NCBI RefSeq assembly: GCF_030124325.1
Contig: NZ_JASKLR010000017.1
Coordinates: 46,664 to 110,663, forward strand
DNA: 64,000 nt
Direction of reading: 5' to 3'
Origin: Sinorhizobium sp. 8-89
GTDB taxonomy: Bacteria; Pseudomonadota; Alphaproteobacteria; Rhizobiales; Rhizobiaceae
Every line of letters starts with the position of its first letter. Within the stretch, counting starts at the first letter, position 1. Position numbers and translations under genes: made by a program. A model generated the notes under the pieces. That model saw nothing but the letters and a program-made list of their open reading frames with translations, was not told the origin of the DNA and did no database searches. Below, piece by piece: positions 1 to 8,580 of this stretch.

Positions 1-177
1 GTCTCGGGCAAGGGGGTCGTCGTGCTCAGCGACGTGCTCGCGCAGCACCTGGTCTCCAGCGCGCTTTTTGAAGACGTCCTGCCCGACGTTTCCATTCCCG
101 GCCATTGCTACCGTATCCTGGTGCCAAACCGGACAAGGACGGACCGCGACACACGACAAGTTCTCGAGTGGTTGTAG
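1..177 (+). CDS. LysR-family regulator, C-terminal end only
   Basis: Frame 1 is open from the window edge to a TAG at 175-177, giving 58 residues that end in VLEWL. The pattern of a small hydrophobic stretch (GVVVL), a tyrosine before LVP-like residues and a terminal F/L-x-x-W-L is what closes the effector domain of GcvA-like LysR regulators. The HTH and most of the protein lie outside the window, so neither target nor effector can be named. It is convergent with the LuxR-type gene that follows. The family call rests on a short tail and is moderate. Confidence 0.6.
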   Translation, partial: VSGKGVVVLSDVLAQHLVSSALFEDVLPDVSIPGHCYRILVPNRTRTDRDTRQVLEWL

Positions 178-259
178 GATGAAATGCGTAGCTTGAGGAC
201 ATGACGCCTGCGCAACCGGCTTTTGCGCGAGGCACGCAAGTTGCGGTGACGTCCGCTCG

Positions 260-1054
260 TCACGGAATGTGATACTGCTGAAACACCTGGAGGAAGAGCT
301 CGCGTTCGGTGGTGATGTCGAGCTTCTCGTAGATCCTGGCGCGATGGTTCTTCACCGTGCCCGCCGCAATGCCGAGCTTGCGGGCGATAGTCGCATTCGG
401 ATGCCCTTTGAGGATCAACTCGACGAGTTCACGCTCGCGTGTGGAAAGCTCCGGCCACAGAGCGGCTGAGGCCTGCGAGGCATTGACCGGCGCTGCCCCC
501 GGCACGGCAGGTACATCGGTGCGCCGGAAATCGGGCGCCTGTGCGCGCGTGTCGAGTTCATGCAGCGCGGCGAAGACTGTAAAGCGGTTGCGAAGCGTCT
601 CGATCTCGTCGTCGCGATACATTTTCGTCGAGCGGTCGAGAAAGATGCCAAGGCACCAGTCCCCGCCGTCCTCCAGCAGAATGCCAACCTCGTCGCAGAT
701 TTCCGATTGCGCCAGGAACTCTGCGATATAGCGGCCGCGTTTGGCTTCGTCATCCGCAAGGCTATTCAGCGGGACGATCCCAGGTCGCCGCTCACGTCGC
801 CAATAGGCATAAAAGGGATCAAAGACGTAATAGGTGTCGAGATAGCGGCCGGCCATTTCGTCTGAATAGCGGCGATGTTTTATAAATTCTGGCTTGCGCG
901 TGACGGAGTAGCGCACGACCGTCACCAAATCCTGCGGCACGGACGATCCGATCATGTCGATCAATCGATCGACGTGACTGTCCGTGCCCGTCGCAGCGAT
1001 CGCATCGGCCAAGGTTTTCCAGAATCCATTGCTGTTCATGTCGTCGTCTAGCAC
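260..1054 (-). CDS. LuxR-type transcriptional regulator
   Basis: This is a 264-residue regulator. Residues 1 to about 170 form an unrecognised sensor-like domain containing FDPFYAYWR and FLAQSEICDEVG. After a Pro/Ala-rich linker, residues about 200-260 form a LuxR-type HTH (LSTRERELVELILKG, then GTVKNHRARIYEKL). The start is a GTG with GGGGGA a few bases upstream; an ATG five codons downstream (1039) is an alternative but has no well-spaced RBS. The gene is divergent from the carboxylase operon across about 100 bases, so it probably controls that operon. The N-terminal domain is not an evident acyl-homoserine-lactone domain, so a small-molecule ligand of unknown type is inferred. Confidence 0.85.
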   Translation of the reverse strand: MLDDDMNSNGFWKTLADAIAATGTDSHVDRLIDMIGSSVPQDLVTVVRYSVTRKPEFIKHRRYSDEMAGRYLDTYYVFDPFYAYWRRERRPGIVPLNSLADDEAKRGRYIAEFLAQSEICDEVGILLEDGGDWCLGIFLDRSTKMYRDDEIETLRNRFTVFAALHELDTRAQAPDFRRTDVPAVPGAAPVNASQASAALWPELSTRERELVELILKGHPNATIARKLGIAAGTVKNHRARIYEKLDITTERELFLQVFQQYHIP

Positions 1055-1151
1055 TCTTCCCCCGGCCGGTCATTGTGCCTTTTGGCCTATTTCCCGCCTC
1101 CCAAACCGCCAATAGGCTGCCTCCATCATCAGAGCCATGGAGGGTGAAACC

Positions 1152-3281
1152 TTGGAAAACCCAATCGTGATCGGCATTGACGCGGGCGGCACGATGACCG
1201 ACACCATCCTTGTCGATCAGCACGGACACTTCAAGATCGGCAAGGCCGCCACCACCCCGAGAAACGAGGCTGAAGGCTTCATCGCCTCGTCCCAGGACGC
1301 AGCGGATGCTTGGGGCATCTCGCTTGAAAGCCTGTTTTCGGGCCTCGACGTGGTGCTCTATTCCGGCACCGGCATGCTCAACACGCTTCTGTCGCGCACC
1401 GGCCGCAAGCTCGGCCTCATCACCACAAAGGGCATGGAGGACATGGTGCTGATGGGCCGCGGCCTGCAGGCCTGGGCCGACTATTCCTATGCCGACAGGC
1501 TGCATGCCGTCACCCATGCCCATCCTGATCCACTGGTGCCGCGCCGCCGAACGCATGGCGTGACCGAGCGCATCGATCATTTCGGCGACGTCATCCTGCC
1601 GCTTTACGAGCAGGAGGTGATCGCGGCGGCCCGTGCACTGATCCGCGACAAGGTCGACGCGATCTGCGTCATGACCATCTTTAGCCACGTCAATCCGGTG
1701 CACGAGAAGCGCATCGCCGAAATCTGCCGCGAGGTGATCGAGGCCGCCGGCGTCGAGATCAGCGTCTATACCAGCCATGAGGTGCGCCCGGTGATCCGGG
1801 AACAATCGAGGCTGAACTCTGTGCTGATCGAGGCCTATGCGACCTCACGGGGGCGCCGGCAGCTCAAGGGCATCGAGGAGGCTTCTCAAAAATACGGCTT
1901 CAAATATGGCGTGCAGACGCTGCTCTCCTTCGGCGGGCTCACCTCGATCAACCATCCGCGCCTGCACGAGACGATGATCTCCGGCCCGATCGGCGGCATT
2001 CTCGGCGCGGCCTATGTCGGCAAGCTGATCGGTAACGATTCGCTCATCTGCTCGGACATGGGCGGCACATCCTTCGACATGGGCGTCATTTCGCGCGGCC
2101 AGACCCGCATTGAAAACGAGCCGCTGATGGACCGCTTCAAGCTGAACGTGCCGACGCTCCATCTCGACACGATCGGCGCGGGCGCGGGGATGATCCTGAA
2201 GGTCGACCCGCTGACGAAGAAGGTTTCGCTCGGGCCGGAAAGCGCCGGTGCCGATCCCGGCCCGATCTGCTTTGCCAAAGGCGGTACCGAGCCGACAATC
2301 GCTGATTGCGATGCAATCCTCGGCCGGCTGAACCCGCATTACTTCCTCGGCGGCAAGGTGGTGCTTCAGGTCGAGAAGGCGCGTGCAGCCTTCAAGGAAA
2401 AATGCGCCGACGTGCTCGGCGTCGGGGTCGAGGAAGCGGCCGAGGGCATGATCGACATGCTGGAGCAGGACGCCAACAACGCACTGCGTCGCGTCATCTC
2501 GGGCCAGGGCATCCACCCGTCGGAATTCACCCTGCTTTCCTATGGCGGTTCGGGGCCACTGCATCTTGCCGGCTGCTCGCGGGGCATCGGCTTCAAGGAT
2601 ATCATTACGTTTCAGTTCGCTGCCGCCTTCTCCGCCTTCGGCTGTACGACGGCCGACTATATGCGCCGCCATTCGGTCTCGACCCAGATCGATATCGGTG
2701 CACGCGCATCCGAGGATCAGCTGGCTGCTGCGGGCGCGCAGGTGACGCGTGTGTGGCGCGACCTCGAAAAGGCCGCCGTCGACGAAATGCTCGCGGACGG
2801 CCACGGACACGACAAGATCAAGACGGTCCCCTTCTTCATGGCCCGCTATACCGGTCAATTGGAGGACGTAGAGGTTATCGCGCCGCTGTCGTGCATCGAG
2901 ACGGCCGACGACATGCGGACGGTGCTGGCGCAGTTCGAAGAAGTCTATGCCAAAGCCAATCATCGCGTATCGCGATATGGCGAGGCGGGCTTTTCGTTGA
3001 TGGAGCTCGGCGTCATTGCCACGGCCGACAAGATCAAGCCGGTGCTCGCCAAGCGGCCGCTCGGAACCTCCAATCCGCAATCGGCTCACAAGGGCGTTCG
3101 CGACGCCTATATCGGCGGCCGCTGGCACAAGGCCAATCTCTACGAGATGGATCTGCTTCAGCCCGGACACGAGGTGATCGGCCCGGCAATCATCGAGCAC
3201 CCGGCAACGACCCTCGTCGTGCATCCCAACGATCGCGTCTTCGTCGATGAATGGACGCTGCTTCACTACAACCACGCCTGA
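1152..3281 (+). CDS. acxA: Acetone-carboxylase-like beta subunit (HyuA family)
   Basis: This is a hydantoinase-A/oxoprolinase-family protein of about 709 residues and the ATP-handling subunit of acetone-carboxylase-type enzymes. The N-terminus carries the ASKHA phosphate loop IDAGGTMTDTILVDQ, followed by YSGTGMLNTLL and GMEDMVLMGRG. A second phosphate motif, CSDMGGTSFDMG, lies near residue 310, and DTIGAGAG and SYGGSGPLHLAG follow. The length matches Xanthobacter AcxA, about 717. I chose TTG at 1152 because GGAGGG sits seven bases before it; the ATG at 1137 has no visible RBS but is possible. It is the first gene of an operon with the alpha and gamma subunits. Carboxylation of a ketone is inferred from the family and substrate identity is open. 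Confidence 0.85.
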   Translation: MENPIVIGIDAGGTMTDTILVDQHGHFKIGKAATTPRNEAEGFIASSQDAADAWGISLESLFSGLDVVLYSGTGMLNTLLSRTGRKLGLITTKGMEDMVLMGRGLQAWADYSYADRLHAVTHAHPDPLVPRRRTHGVTERIDHFGDVILPLYEQEVIAAARALIRDKVDAICVMTIFSHVNPVHEKRIAEICREVIEAAGVEISVYTSHEVRPVIREQSRLNSVLIEAYATSRGRRQLKGIEEASQKYGFKYGVQTLLSFGGLTSINHPRLHETMISGPIGGILGAAYVGKLIGNDSLICSDMGGTSFDMGVISRGQTRIENEPLMDRFKLNVPTLHLDTIGAGAGMILKVDPLTKKVSLGPESAGADPGPICFAKGGTEPTIADCDAILGRLNPHYFLGGKVVLQVEKARAAFKEKCADVLGVGVEEAAEGMIDMLEQDANNALRRVISGQGIHPSEFTLLSYGGSGPLHLAGCSRGIGFKDIITFQFAAAFSAFGCTTADYMRRHSVSTQIDIGARASEDQLAAAGAQVTRVWRDLEKAAVDEMLADGHGHDKIKTVPFFMARYTGQLEDVEVIAPLSCIETADDMRTVLAQFEEVYAKANHRVSRYGEAGFSLMELGVIATADKIKPVLAKRPLGTSNPQSAHKGVRDAYIGGRWHKANLYEMDLLQPGHEVIGPAIIEHPATTLVVHPNDRVFVDEWTLLHYNHA

Positions 3282-3291
3282 GCTGGAGGTT

Positions 3292-5490
3292 ATGACTATG
3301 CTGGACAGAACGGCAAATTCCCTGCAGCAGCGGCTGCTCGAGTCGGAGCGGCTGATGGGCGAGACCGGCTGCTATGACGGCATTACCGAACTTCGTCTGC
3401 GCAAAGAGGACCCGCTGAAGTTTGAGACGCTGCACACCAAGCTGCGCGCCTATTGCGTCTCTGCTCGTGAAATGGCCCGGCGCATCTCCGCCTCGCCAGG
3501 CGTCCGCGAAGTGGGCGAAATGGTGGTGGCGATCTACACGCCCGAAGGCGACGCGATCGCACTTTCGAATGGCATCATGGTGCATGTGCATACGATGAGC
3601 CGTTTCATCAAATGGATGATCAGGAACGGGTACGAGCAGAATCCCGGCATCCGCGACGGCGACATCTTCGCCAACAACGATGCATTCATCGGCACCGTGC
3701 AGGTGCCAGACGTCATGGATGTCGTGCCGATCTTCTTCGAGGGCACGCTGGTCGGCTGGGCGGGCGCGGTCTGCCATGAGCTCGAGTCCGGCGGCATCAC
3801 GCCCGGCGGCGATGTTTGCCTTGCGCAGGAACGCTTCACCGAAGGCTTGTTCGTGTGCGCCGAAAAGATCGGCGAGAATGACGAGATCCGCCGCGATTAC
3901 GTCATCCGTTGCGAGCGCAACTTGCGCATGCCGATCTATTGGGTGCTGGACGAGAAGGCCAAGGTCGCGGCCTGCATCGACATGCGCGAGAGCGTAAAGC
4001 AGCTCATCGGCGAGATCGGTCTCGGGTATTGGCAGCAGCTTTCGAAGGAATATATCGAGGAGGGCCGGAGAGCCCAGCTTGCCCGCACACGACAGCTCAC
4101 CGTGCCCGGCATCTACCGCGGCCACACCTTCTACGGCCATGTGACTGAAGGCAAGCCCGGCTTCCAGCCGCTCGCCGATCCGAACTGGTTGTACAACATC
4201 CCGATCGAGATGGAGATCACCAGCGAGGGCAAGATCCGGCTCGATTTCGATGGCACCCAGCCGTGGGGTTATCACTCGATGAACTGCACGCCGGCCGGCA
4301 TGGACGGCGGCATGTTCGTGACGCTCACCCAGCACATGAACTTCGAGGGGTTGGTCAATGACGGCGCCTGGATGGCGACCGAAATCAACATCCCGCACGG
4401 CACCTGGACCAATCCCGACAACGAGATGGCGGCGACCGCCACGTCCTGGGCATTGTTGCTGCCGGCTTATGGCGTTTTCCAGCGGCTGCTGTCACGCGGC
4501 TTCATCGCCCGAGGCTTCGTCGAGGAAGCCTTTGTCGGCCAGGTCAATTCGCCGATGATCGAGATGGGCGGCACCAGCCAATATGGCAGCGGCTTCGGCA
4601 TGGCGCATTTCGAATGCGCTGCGGCCGGCTCCGGCGCGCTGGCGATCAAGGACGGCCTCGACACGGCCTATGTCGGCTGGAACCCGGAATCCGACATGGG
4701 CAATATCGAGATCTGGGAACAGAATATGCCGATGGTCTATATCGGCAGGTCGATCGTGCCGAACTCCGGCGGGGCCGGCAAATATCGCGGCGGTTGTGCC
4801 TTCATCTCGACTTGGCTCATCAACAAGACGGATCACCTTCGTCTCGTGACGTCGGAGCATTCCTCGCGCGTGTTCGACAATGGCGGCATGTGCGGCGGCT
4901 ATCCGGCGCCGACCTGCGAGAAGCATCATGCTGTCAGGAACTCCGACATCTTCGAGCGAGCCGAACGCCGCCAGCCGCTCGCGCATGGGCCTGGTACCGA
5001 TCCGCTGGTCTCTGATTTCGAACGCACCTACGAAGGCGAGCAGGTGTGGGAGGAAGGGCCCTATATCACCCGTCCGCACAAGGCCGGCGACATCTTCAGC
5101 CATGCCTATAATGGCGGCGGCGGTTTCGGCGATGTGCTCGAGCGAGATCCGATCAAGACGGCATGGGATGTCGAAAACGGCTTTCTCACGCGCGAAGCCG
5201 CCGGGAAGGTATTCGGCATCATCCTCGAGGAGGATGCGGATGGCTACCCCCAGGCCGATATCGACGCGACGGTCGCGCGCCGTGCCGAAATGCGCGAGGA
5301 GCGGCTGAAAAGGGCTATTCCGGTATCCGAGTGGATCGCCAAGGAAAGCGAGCGCGTCAGGACGTCCGATTTCGCGCCGGAAGTCGCCAAGATGTACCGC
5401 AGCGCGATGAAGCTCTCACCGCGCTTTGCCAAGGATTTCAAAGAATTCTGGGGCCTCGCCTCCGATTTCGCCATTGCTGGGGAGAAATGA
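3292..5490 (+). CDS. acxB: Acetone-carboxylase-like alpha subunit (HyuB family)
   Basis: This is a hydantoinase-B-family protein of 732 residues that carries the metal site of acetone-carboxylase-type enzymes. In the Xanthobacter alpha subunit Mn is held by E89, H150, D153 and H175. The aligned positions here are E76 (VGEMVV), Q137 (TVQVPD), D140 and H162 (VCHELES), so one His ligand is replaced by Gln. Other conserved parts include FANNDAFIG, PIFFEGTLVGWAG, GNIEIWEQ and GGAGKYRGGC. The ATG at 3292 follows GCTGGAGGT, ten bases after the beta-subunit stop; an upstream in-frame extension overlaps that gene and is unlikely. The substituted ligand suggests altered metal binding or a different substrate. 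See findings. Confidence 0.88.
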   Translation: MTMLDRTANSLQQRLLESERLMGETGCYDGITELRLRKEDPLKFETLHTKLRAYCVSAREMARRISASPGVREVGEMVVAIYTPEGDAIALSNGIMVHVHTMSRFIKWMIRNGYEQNPGIRDGDIFANNDAFIGTVQVPDVMDVVPIFFEGTLVGWAGAVCHELESGGITPGGDVCLAQERFTEGLFVCAEKIGENDEIRRDYVIRCERNLRMPIYWVLDEKAKVAACIDMRESVKQLIGEIGLGYWQQLSKEYIEEGRRAQLARTRQLTVPGIYRGHTFYGHVTEGKPGFQPLADPNWLYNIPIEMEITSEGKIRLDFDGTQPWGYHSMNCTPAGMDGGMFVTLTQHMNFEGLVNDGAWMATEINIPHGTWTNPDNEMAATATSWALLLPAYGVFQRLLSRGFIARGFVEEAFVGQVNSPMIEMGGTSQYGSGFGMAHFECAAAGSGALAIKDGLDTAYVGWNPESDMGNIEIWEQNMPMVYIGRSIVPNSGGAGKYRGGCAFISTWLINKTDHLRLVTSEHSSRVFDNGGMCGGYPAPTCEKHHAVRNSDIFERAERRQPLAHGPGTDPLVSDFERTYEGEQVWEEGPYITRPHKAGDIFSHAYNGGGGFGDVLERDPIKTAWDVENGFLTREAAGKVFGIILEEDADGYPQADIDATVARRAEMREERLKRAIPVSEWIAKESERVRTSDFAPEVAKMYRSAMKLSPRFAKDFKEFWGLASDFAIAGEK

Positions 5491-5493
5491 GCC

Positions 5494-5991
5494 ATGACTG
5501 GATATTCGAAGGAAGTCATCAACGACCTCGTCAACGGCACACTACCCTGGCCGCAGACGCGGCGGATCATGAGCGCCTACAAGGACGACGATCGTTTCTT
5601 CAAGTATCTCGCAGTGTTGCAGGATCGCGTTTCGTGGAGCGATCCGATCCTGCTGCCGGTTGGCGACCACCTCTTCATCTGCGATAGCGCCGAGGGCCGG
5701 ATCACCCGCTGCGAATGCGGGCATTCCTTCGGAGATTACCGCAAGAACTGGAAGCTCAAGGCGCTGATCAACGTCCGCAACACGGAGGAAAGCCTGCGCG
5801 AAATCTACCCGAACAGCGATATTCCCGATCCGAGCTGGATGGAGATCCGCGAATTCTTCTGCCCGAACTGCGCGCATCTGCACGAGGTGGAAGCGGCAGC
5901 ACCCGGCTATCCGATCGTGCATGATTTCGAACCGGATCTGGAAGGCTTTTATCGAGACTGGCTCGGCAGGCCGTTGAAGGAGGTGGCATGA
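5494..5991 (+). CDS. acxC: Acetone carboxylase gamma-type subunit
   Basis: This 165-residue protein matches the acetone carboxylase gamma subunit (about 168 in Xanthobacter), a family diagnostic for this carboxylase group rather than for ordinary hydantoinases. It begins MTGYSKEVINDLVNGTLPW. Two cysteine pairs, CECGH near residue 65 and CPNCAH near residue 125, form a probable zinc site. It starts three bases after the alpha stop and its stop overlaps the next start (ATGA), consistent with translational coupling. It would assemble with the two larger subunits into a cytoplasmic heteromer that carboxylates a ketone or related carbonyl. Identification is strong; the substrate is not determined. 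Confidence 0.88.
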   Translation: MTGYSKEVINDLVNGTLPWPQTRRIMSAYKDDDRFFKYLAVLQDRVSWSDPILLPVGDHLFICDSAEGRITRCECGHSFGDYRKNWKLKALINVRNTEESLREIYPNSDIPDPSWMEIREFFCPNCAHLHEVEAAAPGYPIVHDFEPDLEGFYRDWLGRPLKEVA

Positions 5992-6818
5992 CAGGCAAGC
6001 TCAAGGGCCGCAGCGCGGTCATTACCGGCGGGTTGACGGGCCAGGGGCTGGCGATCGCGCAAGCGCTCGCCGCCGAGGGCGCCAATGTCGCTGTTGGCTC
6101 GTTTGTCCGCGAAGCGGTGGGCCGGCAGGGCGACGCGGCGGCTTATCCTGATCCGCAGGAGATCGTCGAGGTCCGGGACCGGCTCGCCGCTTCCGGAACG
6201 GCAGTTTACGCAGGCCATCTGGATGTCCGCGACAGCGGGGCGATCGACGATTTCGTGCGTGCGGCGGAAGAGGTCTGTGGTCCCGTCGACATTCTTGTCA
6301 ATGCTGCCGGCACGACGGCCGAGCAGCCGGTCTCAGGCCATTCCGACGAACTCTGGCTGAAGATCATCGACACCAATCTCAACGGCGCCTTCCGCATGAT
6401 GCGAAAGCTGCTGCCGCAGATGATCGAGCGCAAGTGGGGGCGGATCATCAACATAGGCTCGACGGCTGCCACCGTTGGCTGGAAAGACAATCCCGCCTAT
6501 TGCGCCTCGAAATCGGGGCTTCTCGGCCTCACGCGCTCCGTGGCGCTCGAAGGCGCGCCGCACGGGGTCACCTGCGTGATGATCAGTCCGACCTGGGTGG
6601 AAACGGAACTGATGCGCCGCAACGTGCAGCAGGTCGTCGAACGAGAGGGCAAGGGGCGGACGATGACGGAGGCGATGGCGGACATCGCCGCGCAAAATCC
6701 GCAGAACCGCATCATTCAGCCCGACGAGATCGCCGCCCTTGCCGCCTTTCTGTGCGGCGAGGGCGCAAGGGGCATCACCATGGAGAACATTCAGATTACG
6801 GGCGGCGCACTTTGGTGA
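5988..6818 (+). CDS. Short-chain dehydrogenase/reductase
   Basis: This is a classical SDR of 276 residues. The nucleotide-binding motif is TGGLTGQG near residue 13, NAAG follows near residue 105, and the catalytic set is a Ser in INIGSTAA plus YCASK near residue 166. An insertion after strand two (SFVREAVGRQGDAAAYPDP) is longer than usual. Its ATG overlaps the gamma-subunit stop, so it is probably co-translated with the carboxylase. It could make the ketone from an alcohol, or reduce the 3-oxoacid product. Cofactor preference cannot be read with confidence, and the exact reaction is inference from context. Confidence 0.85.
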   Translation: MTGKLKGRSAVITGGLTGQGLAIAQALAAEGANVAVGSFVREAVGRQGDAAAYPDPQEIVEVRDRLAASGTAVYAGHLDVRDSGAIDDFVRAAEEVCGPVDILVNAAGTTAEQPVSGHSDELWLKIIDTNLNGAFRMMRKLLPQMIERKWGRIINIGSTAATVGWKDNPAYCASKSGLLGLTRSVALEGAPHGVTCVMISPTWVETELMRRNVQQVVEREGKGRTMTEAMADIAAQNPQNRIIQPDEIAALAAFLCGEGARGITMENIQITGGALW

Positions 6819-6886
6819 GCCGCCTTTTCGGTCTTTTGACGTGAGTTTCGCAGTGCAGACAAAACCTAAAAACAGGGAACAGGACA

Positions 6887-7825
6887 ATGCTGAAACATAT
6901 TGCTGCAATGACCACAGGACTGCTTTTGACGACGGGCGCCGCTTTCGCTGGCGAACCCGATAGCTGCAAGGCCGTACGTTTCTCCGATGTCGGCTGGACG
7001 GACATCACATCGACGACCGCCGCTGCCTCGGCAATTCTCGAAGCGCTCGGCTATGCGCCGGAGAGCAAGCTGCTGTCGATACCGGTCACCTACACCAGCA
7101 TGAAGAACAGGGATATCGACGTCTATCTCGGCGACTGGCAACCGAGCATGGAAGCCGACCGCAAGCCTTTCCTCGAGGACAAGTCGATCGAGGTCATCGG
7201 CCCGAACCTCACAGGTGCCAAATACACCTTCGCCGTGCCGAAATACGTCGCCGACGCAGGCGTCAAGGATTTTTCCGATCTCCAGAAATTCGCCGACAGA
7301 TTCGGCCGCAAGATTTATGGAATCGAGCCCGGCAACAACGGTAACCGCATGATCCTCGACATGATCAACAAGGGTGATTTCGGCCTCAAGGACTGGGAAC
7401 TCGTCGAGTCGTCGGAGCAAGGCATGCTTGCCGAGGTCGAAAGGGCGATCAAGGCTAACCAGTGGGTCGCCTTTCTCGGATGGGCGCCGCATCCGATGAA
7501 CACGAGGTACAAAATCGATTATCTCGCGGGCGGCGACGCCTATTTCGGACCGAACTACGGCGGCGCTGAGGTCTATACCAACATTCGCGCGGGTTACGCC
7601 GCCGAGTGCCCGAACGTCGCGAAATTCGTCACCAATCTTCGCTTCACACTGGATATGGAAAACGAGATCATGAACGGCATCCTGAACGACGGCAAGGATC
7701 CGAAGGCGGCCGCGACCGACTGGCTGAAGGCCAATCCAGGCGTGATCGAACCGTGGCTGGAAGGCGTGACGACGTTGGATGGCAAGCCGGCGCTCGACGC
7801 GATCAACAGCGCATTCAAGGGCTGA
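6887..7825 (+). CDS. ChoX-like quaternary-amine ABC binding protein
   Basis: This is a periplasmic substrate-binding protein of 312 residues with a signal peptide (cleavage near AFA-GEP, residue 21). It closely resembles rhizobial choline-binding ChoX. The aromatic cage that holds a quaternary ammonium group is kept: W37 and D39 in VGWTDI, W84 in GDWQP, Y113 in AKYTF and the Trp of LGWAPHPMN. IYGIEPGNNGNR and MENEIMNGILNDG are also typical. It follows the SDR after 68 bases with RBS GGGAACAGG, and a perfect hairpin follows it. No permease or ATPase gene is nearby, so it may use the ChoVW or another permease elsewhere. Binding of choline itself is not shown; a betaine or related ketone is equally possible. 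Confidence 0.85.
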   Translation: MLKHIAAMTTGLLLTTGAAFAGEPDSCKAVRFSDVGWTDITSTTAAASAILEALGYAPESKLLSIPVTYTSMKNRDIDVYLGDWQPSMEADRKPFLEDKSIEVIGPNLTGAKYTFAVPKYVADAGVKDFSDLQKFADRFGRKIYGIEPGNNGNRMILDMINKGDFGLKDWELVESSEQGMLAEVERAIKANQWVAFLGWAPHPMNTRYKIDYLAGGDAYFGPNYGGAEVYTNIRAGYAAECPNVAKFVTNLRFTLDMENEIMNGILNDGKDPKAAATDWLKANPGVIEPWLEGVTTLDGKPALDAINSAFKG

Positions 7826-7829
7826 AAAT

Positions 7830-7856
7830 CTGCGGGAGGTCGCAACTCTCCCGCAG
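7830..7856 (+). terminator. Hairpin after the ChoX-like gene
   Basis: Perfect nine-base arms (CTGCGGGAG and CTCCCGCAG) enclose a nine-base loop, starting four bases after the stop of the ChoX-like gene. There is no T-run, so it may act as a weak terminator or as an mRNA 3-prime end stabiliser. Confidence 0.55.
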
Positions 7857-7940
7857 CTGCCCCGGCGAGTCCGGTTTCGCTGGTGGTAACCAACACAGAG
7901 CCCTCGGCTGCGCCGTGAGCCCGCGCCATCCTGAATGATA

Positions 7941-7966
7941 CTGCCCTCTTCTGCAGGTGAGGGCAG
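7941..7966. terminator. Second hairpin between convergent genes
   Basis: CTGCCCTC pairs with GAGGGCAG across a ten-base loop. It lies just downstream of the minus-strand SnoaL-like gene and could serve as terminator for either convergent transcript. Confidence 0.4.
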
Positions 7967-7974
7967 GGAGCAGG

Positions 7975-8436
7975 CTATTTTTCCAGCCACGGATAGCGGG
8001 CGGTGTCCTTGCCCGCGTAGTCGGGGTCGAGGTAGATGAAGCAGCGCTGTATCTTCCAATCGCGGATCTCGAACACGTCGCACCACCGCCCGGCCTGCCA
8101 TTCCGGAAAGCCGGCGCGCCACGGGCCGTCGCGGTGCTCGCCATGGCTTGTGCCCTCGCAAACCACGAGATCGGAGCCGGAGAAGATCCAGTTGAAGTGC
8201 GAGTAGTGGTGGACGATCGACTTGAGGGTCGCGCCGACATCGCCGAACAGGTTGCCGATCTGCTCTTTGCCGTTCGCCAAGCCCCATTTCGGGAAGTAGA
8301 CCTGCGCGTCCTCGGCGAAGAGTTCGAGGATCGAGCCGCCCGTCGACGTCACCCCGCCGTTGTCGAAGGCCTTCAGATATTCGAGCGCGACCGATTTGCG
8401 CTGCTCGTCCGTCATCGTCTGCGACGTTACTGCCAT
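7975..8436 (-). CDS. SnoaL/NTF2-like protein
   Basis: This 153-residue protein has the SnoaL-like (NTF2 superfamily) pattern: an N-terminal helix (SVALEYLKAFDNGG), ILELFAEDAQVYFPKWG, a central VHHYSHFNWIFSGSDLVVCEG and a C-terminal sheet with VFEIRDWKIQRCFIYLDPDYAG. Members act as small hydrolases, isomerases or ligand-binding proteins. RBS GGAGGA precedes the ATG. It lies downstream of the FAD oxidoreductase gene on the same strand, separated by a RIME element, which suggests a shared pathway. The substrate is unknown. Confidence 0.75.
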   Translation of the reverse strand: MAVTSQTMTDEQRKSVALEYLKAFDNGGVTSTGGSILELFAEDAQVYFPKWGLANGKEQIGNLFGDVGATLKSIVHHYSHFNWIFSGSDLVVCEGTSHGEHRDGPWRAGFPEWQAGRWCDVFEIRDWKIQRCFIYLDPDYAGKDTARYPWLEK

Positions 8437-8474
8437 GCTGTTCCTCCGTGAATGAACTGCGAAACGATCAGCGT

Positions 8475-8580
8475 CTACAGCGCCGCGCGTTCTTTGAGAC
8501 GCGCTAAGGTCGCTGTAGCACTTTGAATTTCTGCATGATTTCCTCCTTAAATCGCTTCCGATTTAAGGAATCATGCAGAA
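8475..8580 (+). repeat. RIME1-like intergenic element, copy 1
   Basis: About 106 bases made of two imperfect palindromes joined by CTGTAGCACTTTGAA. The first has GCGCGT/ACGCGC arms, and the second has CTGCATGATTCCT-like arms around TTTAAATCG. This two-palindrome mosaic with CAGCGCCGCGCGT at one end matches the RIME1 family of rhizobia. Its distal end supplies the stop codon (8571-8573) of the FAD oxidoreductase gene. Confidence 0.8.

Noticed and set aside
819..3275. Minus-strand frames over the carboxylase genes
   Set aside because: They are antisense to clear HyuA motifs and have no recognisable domain.
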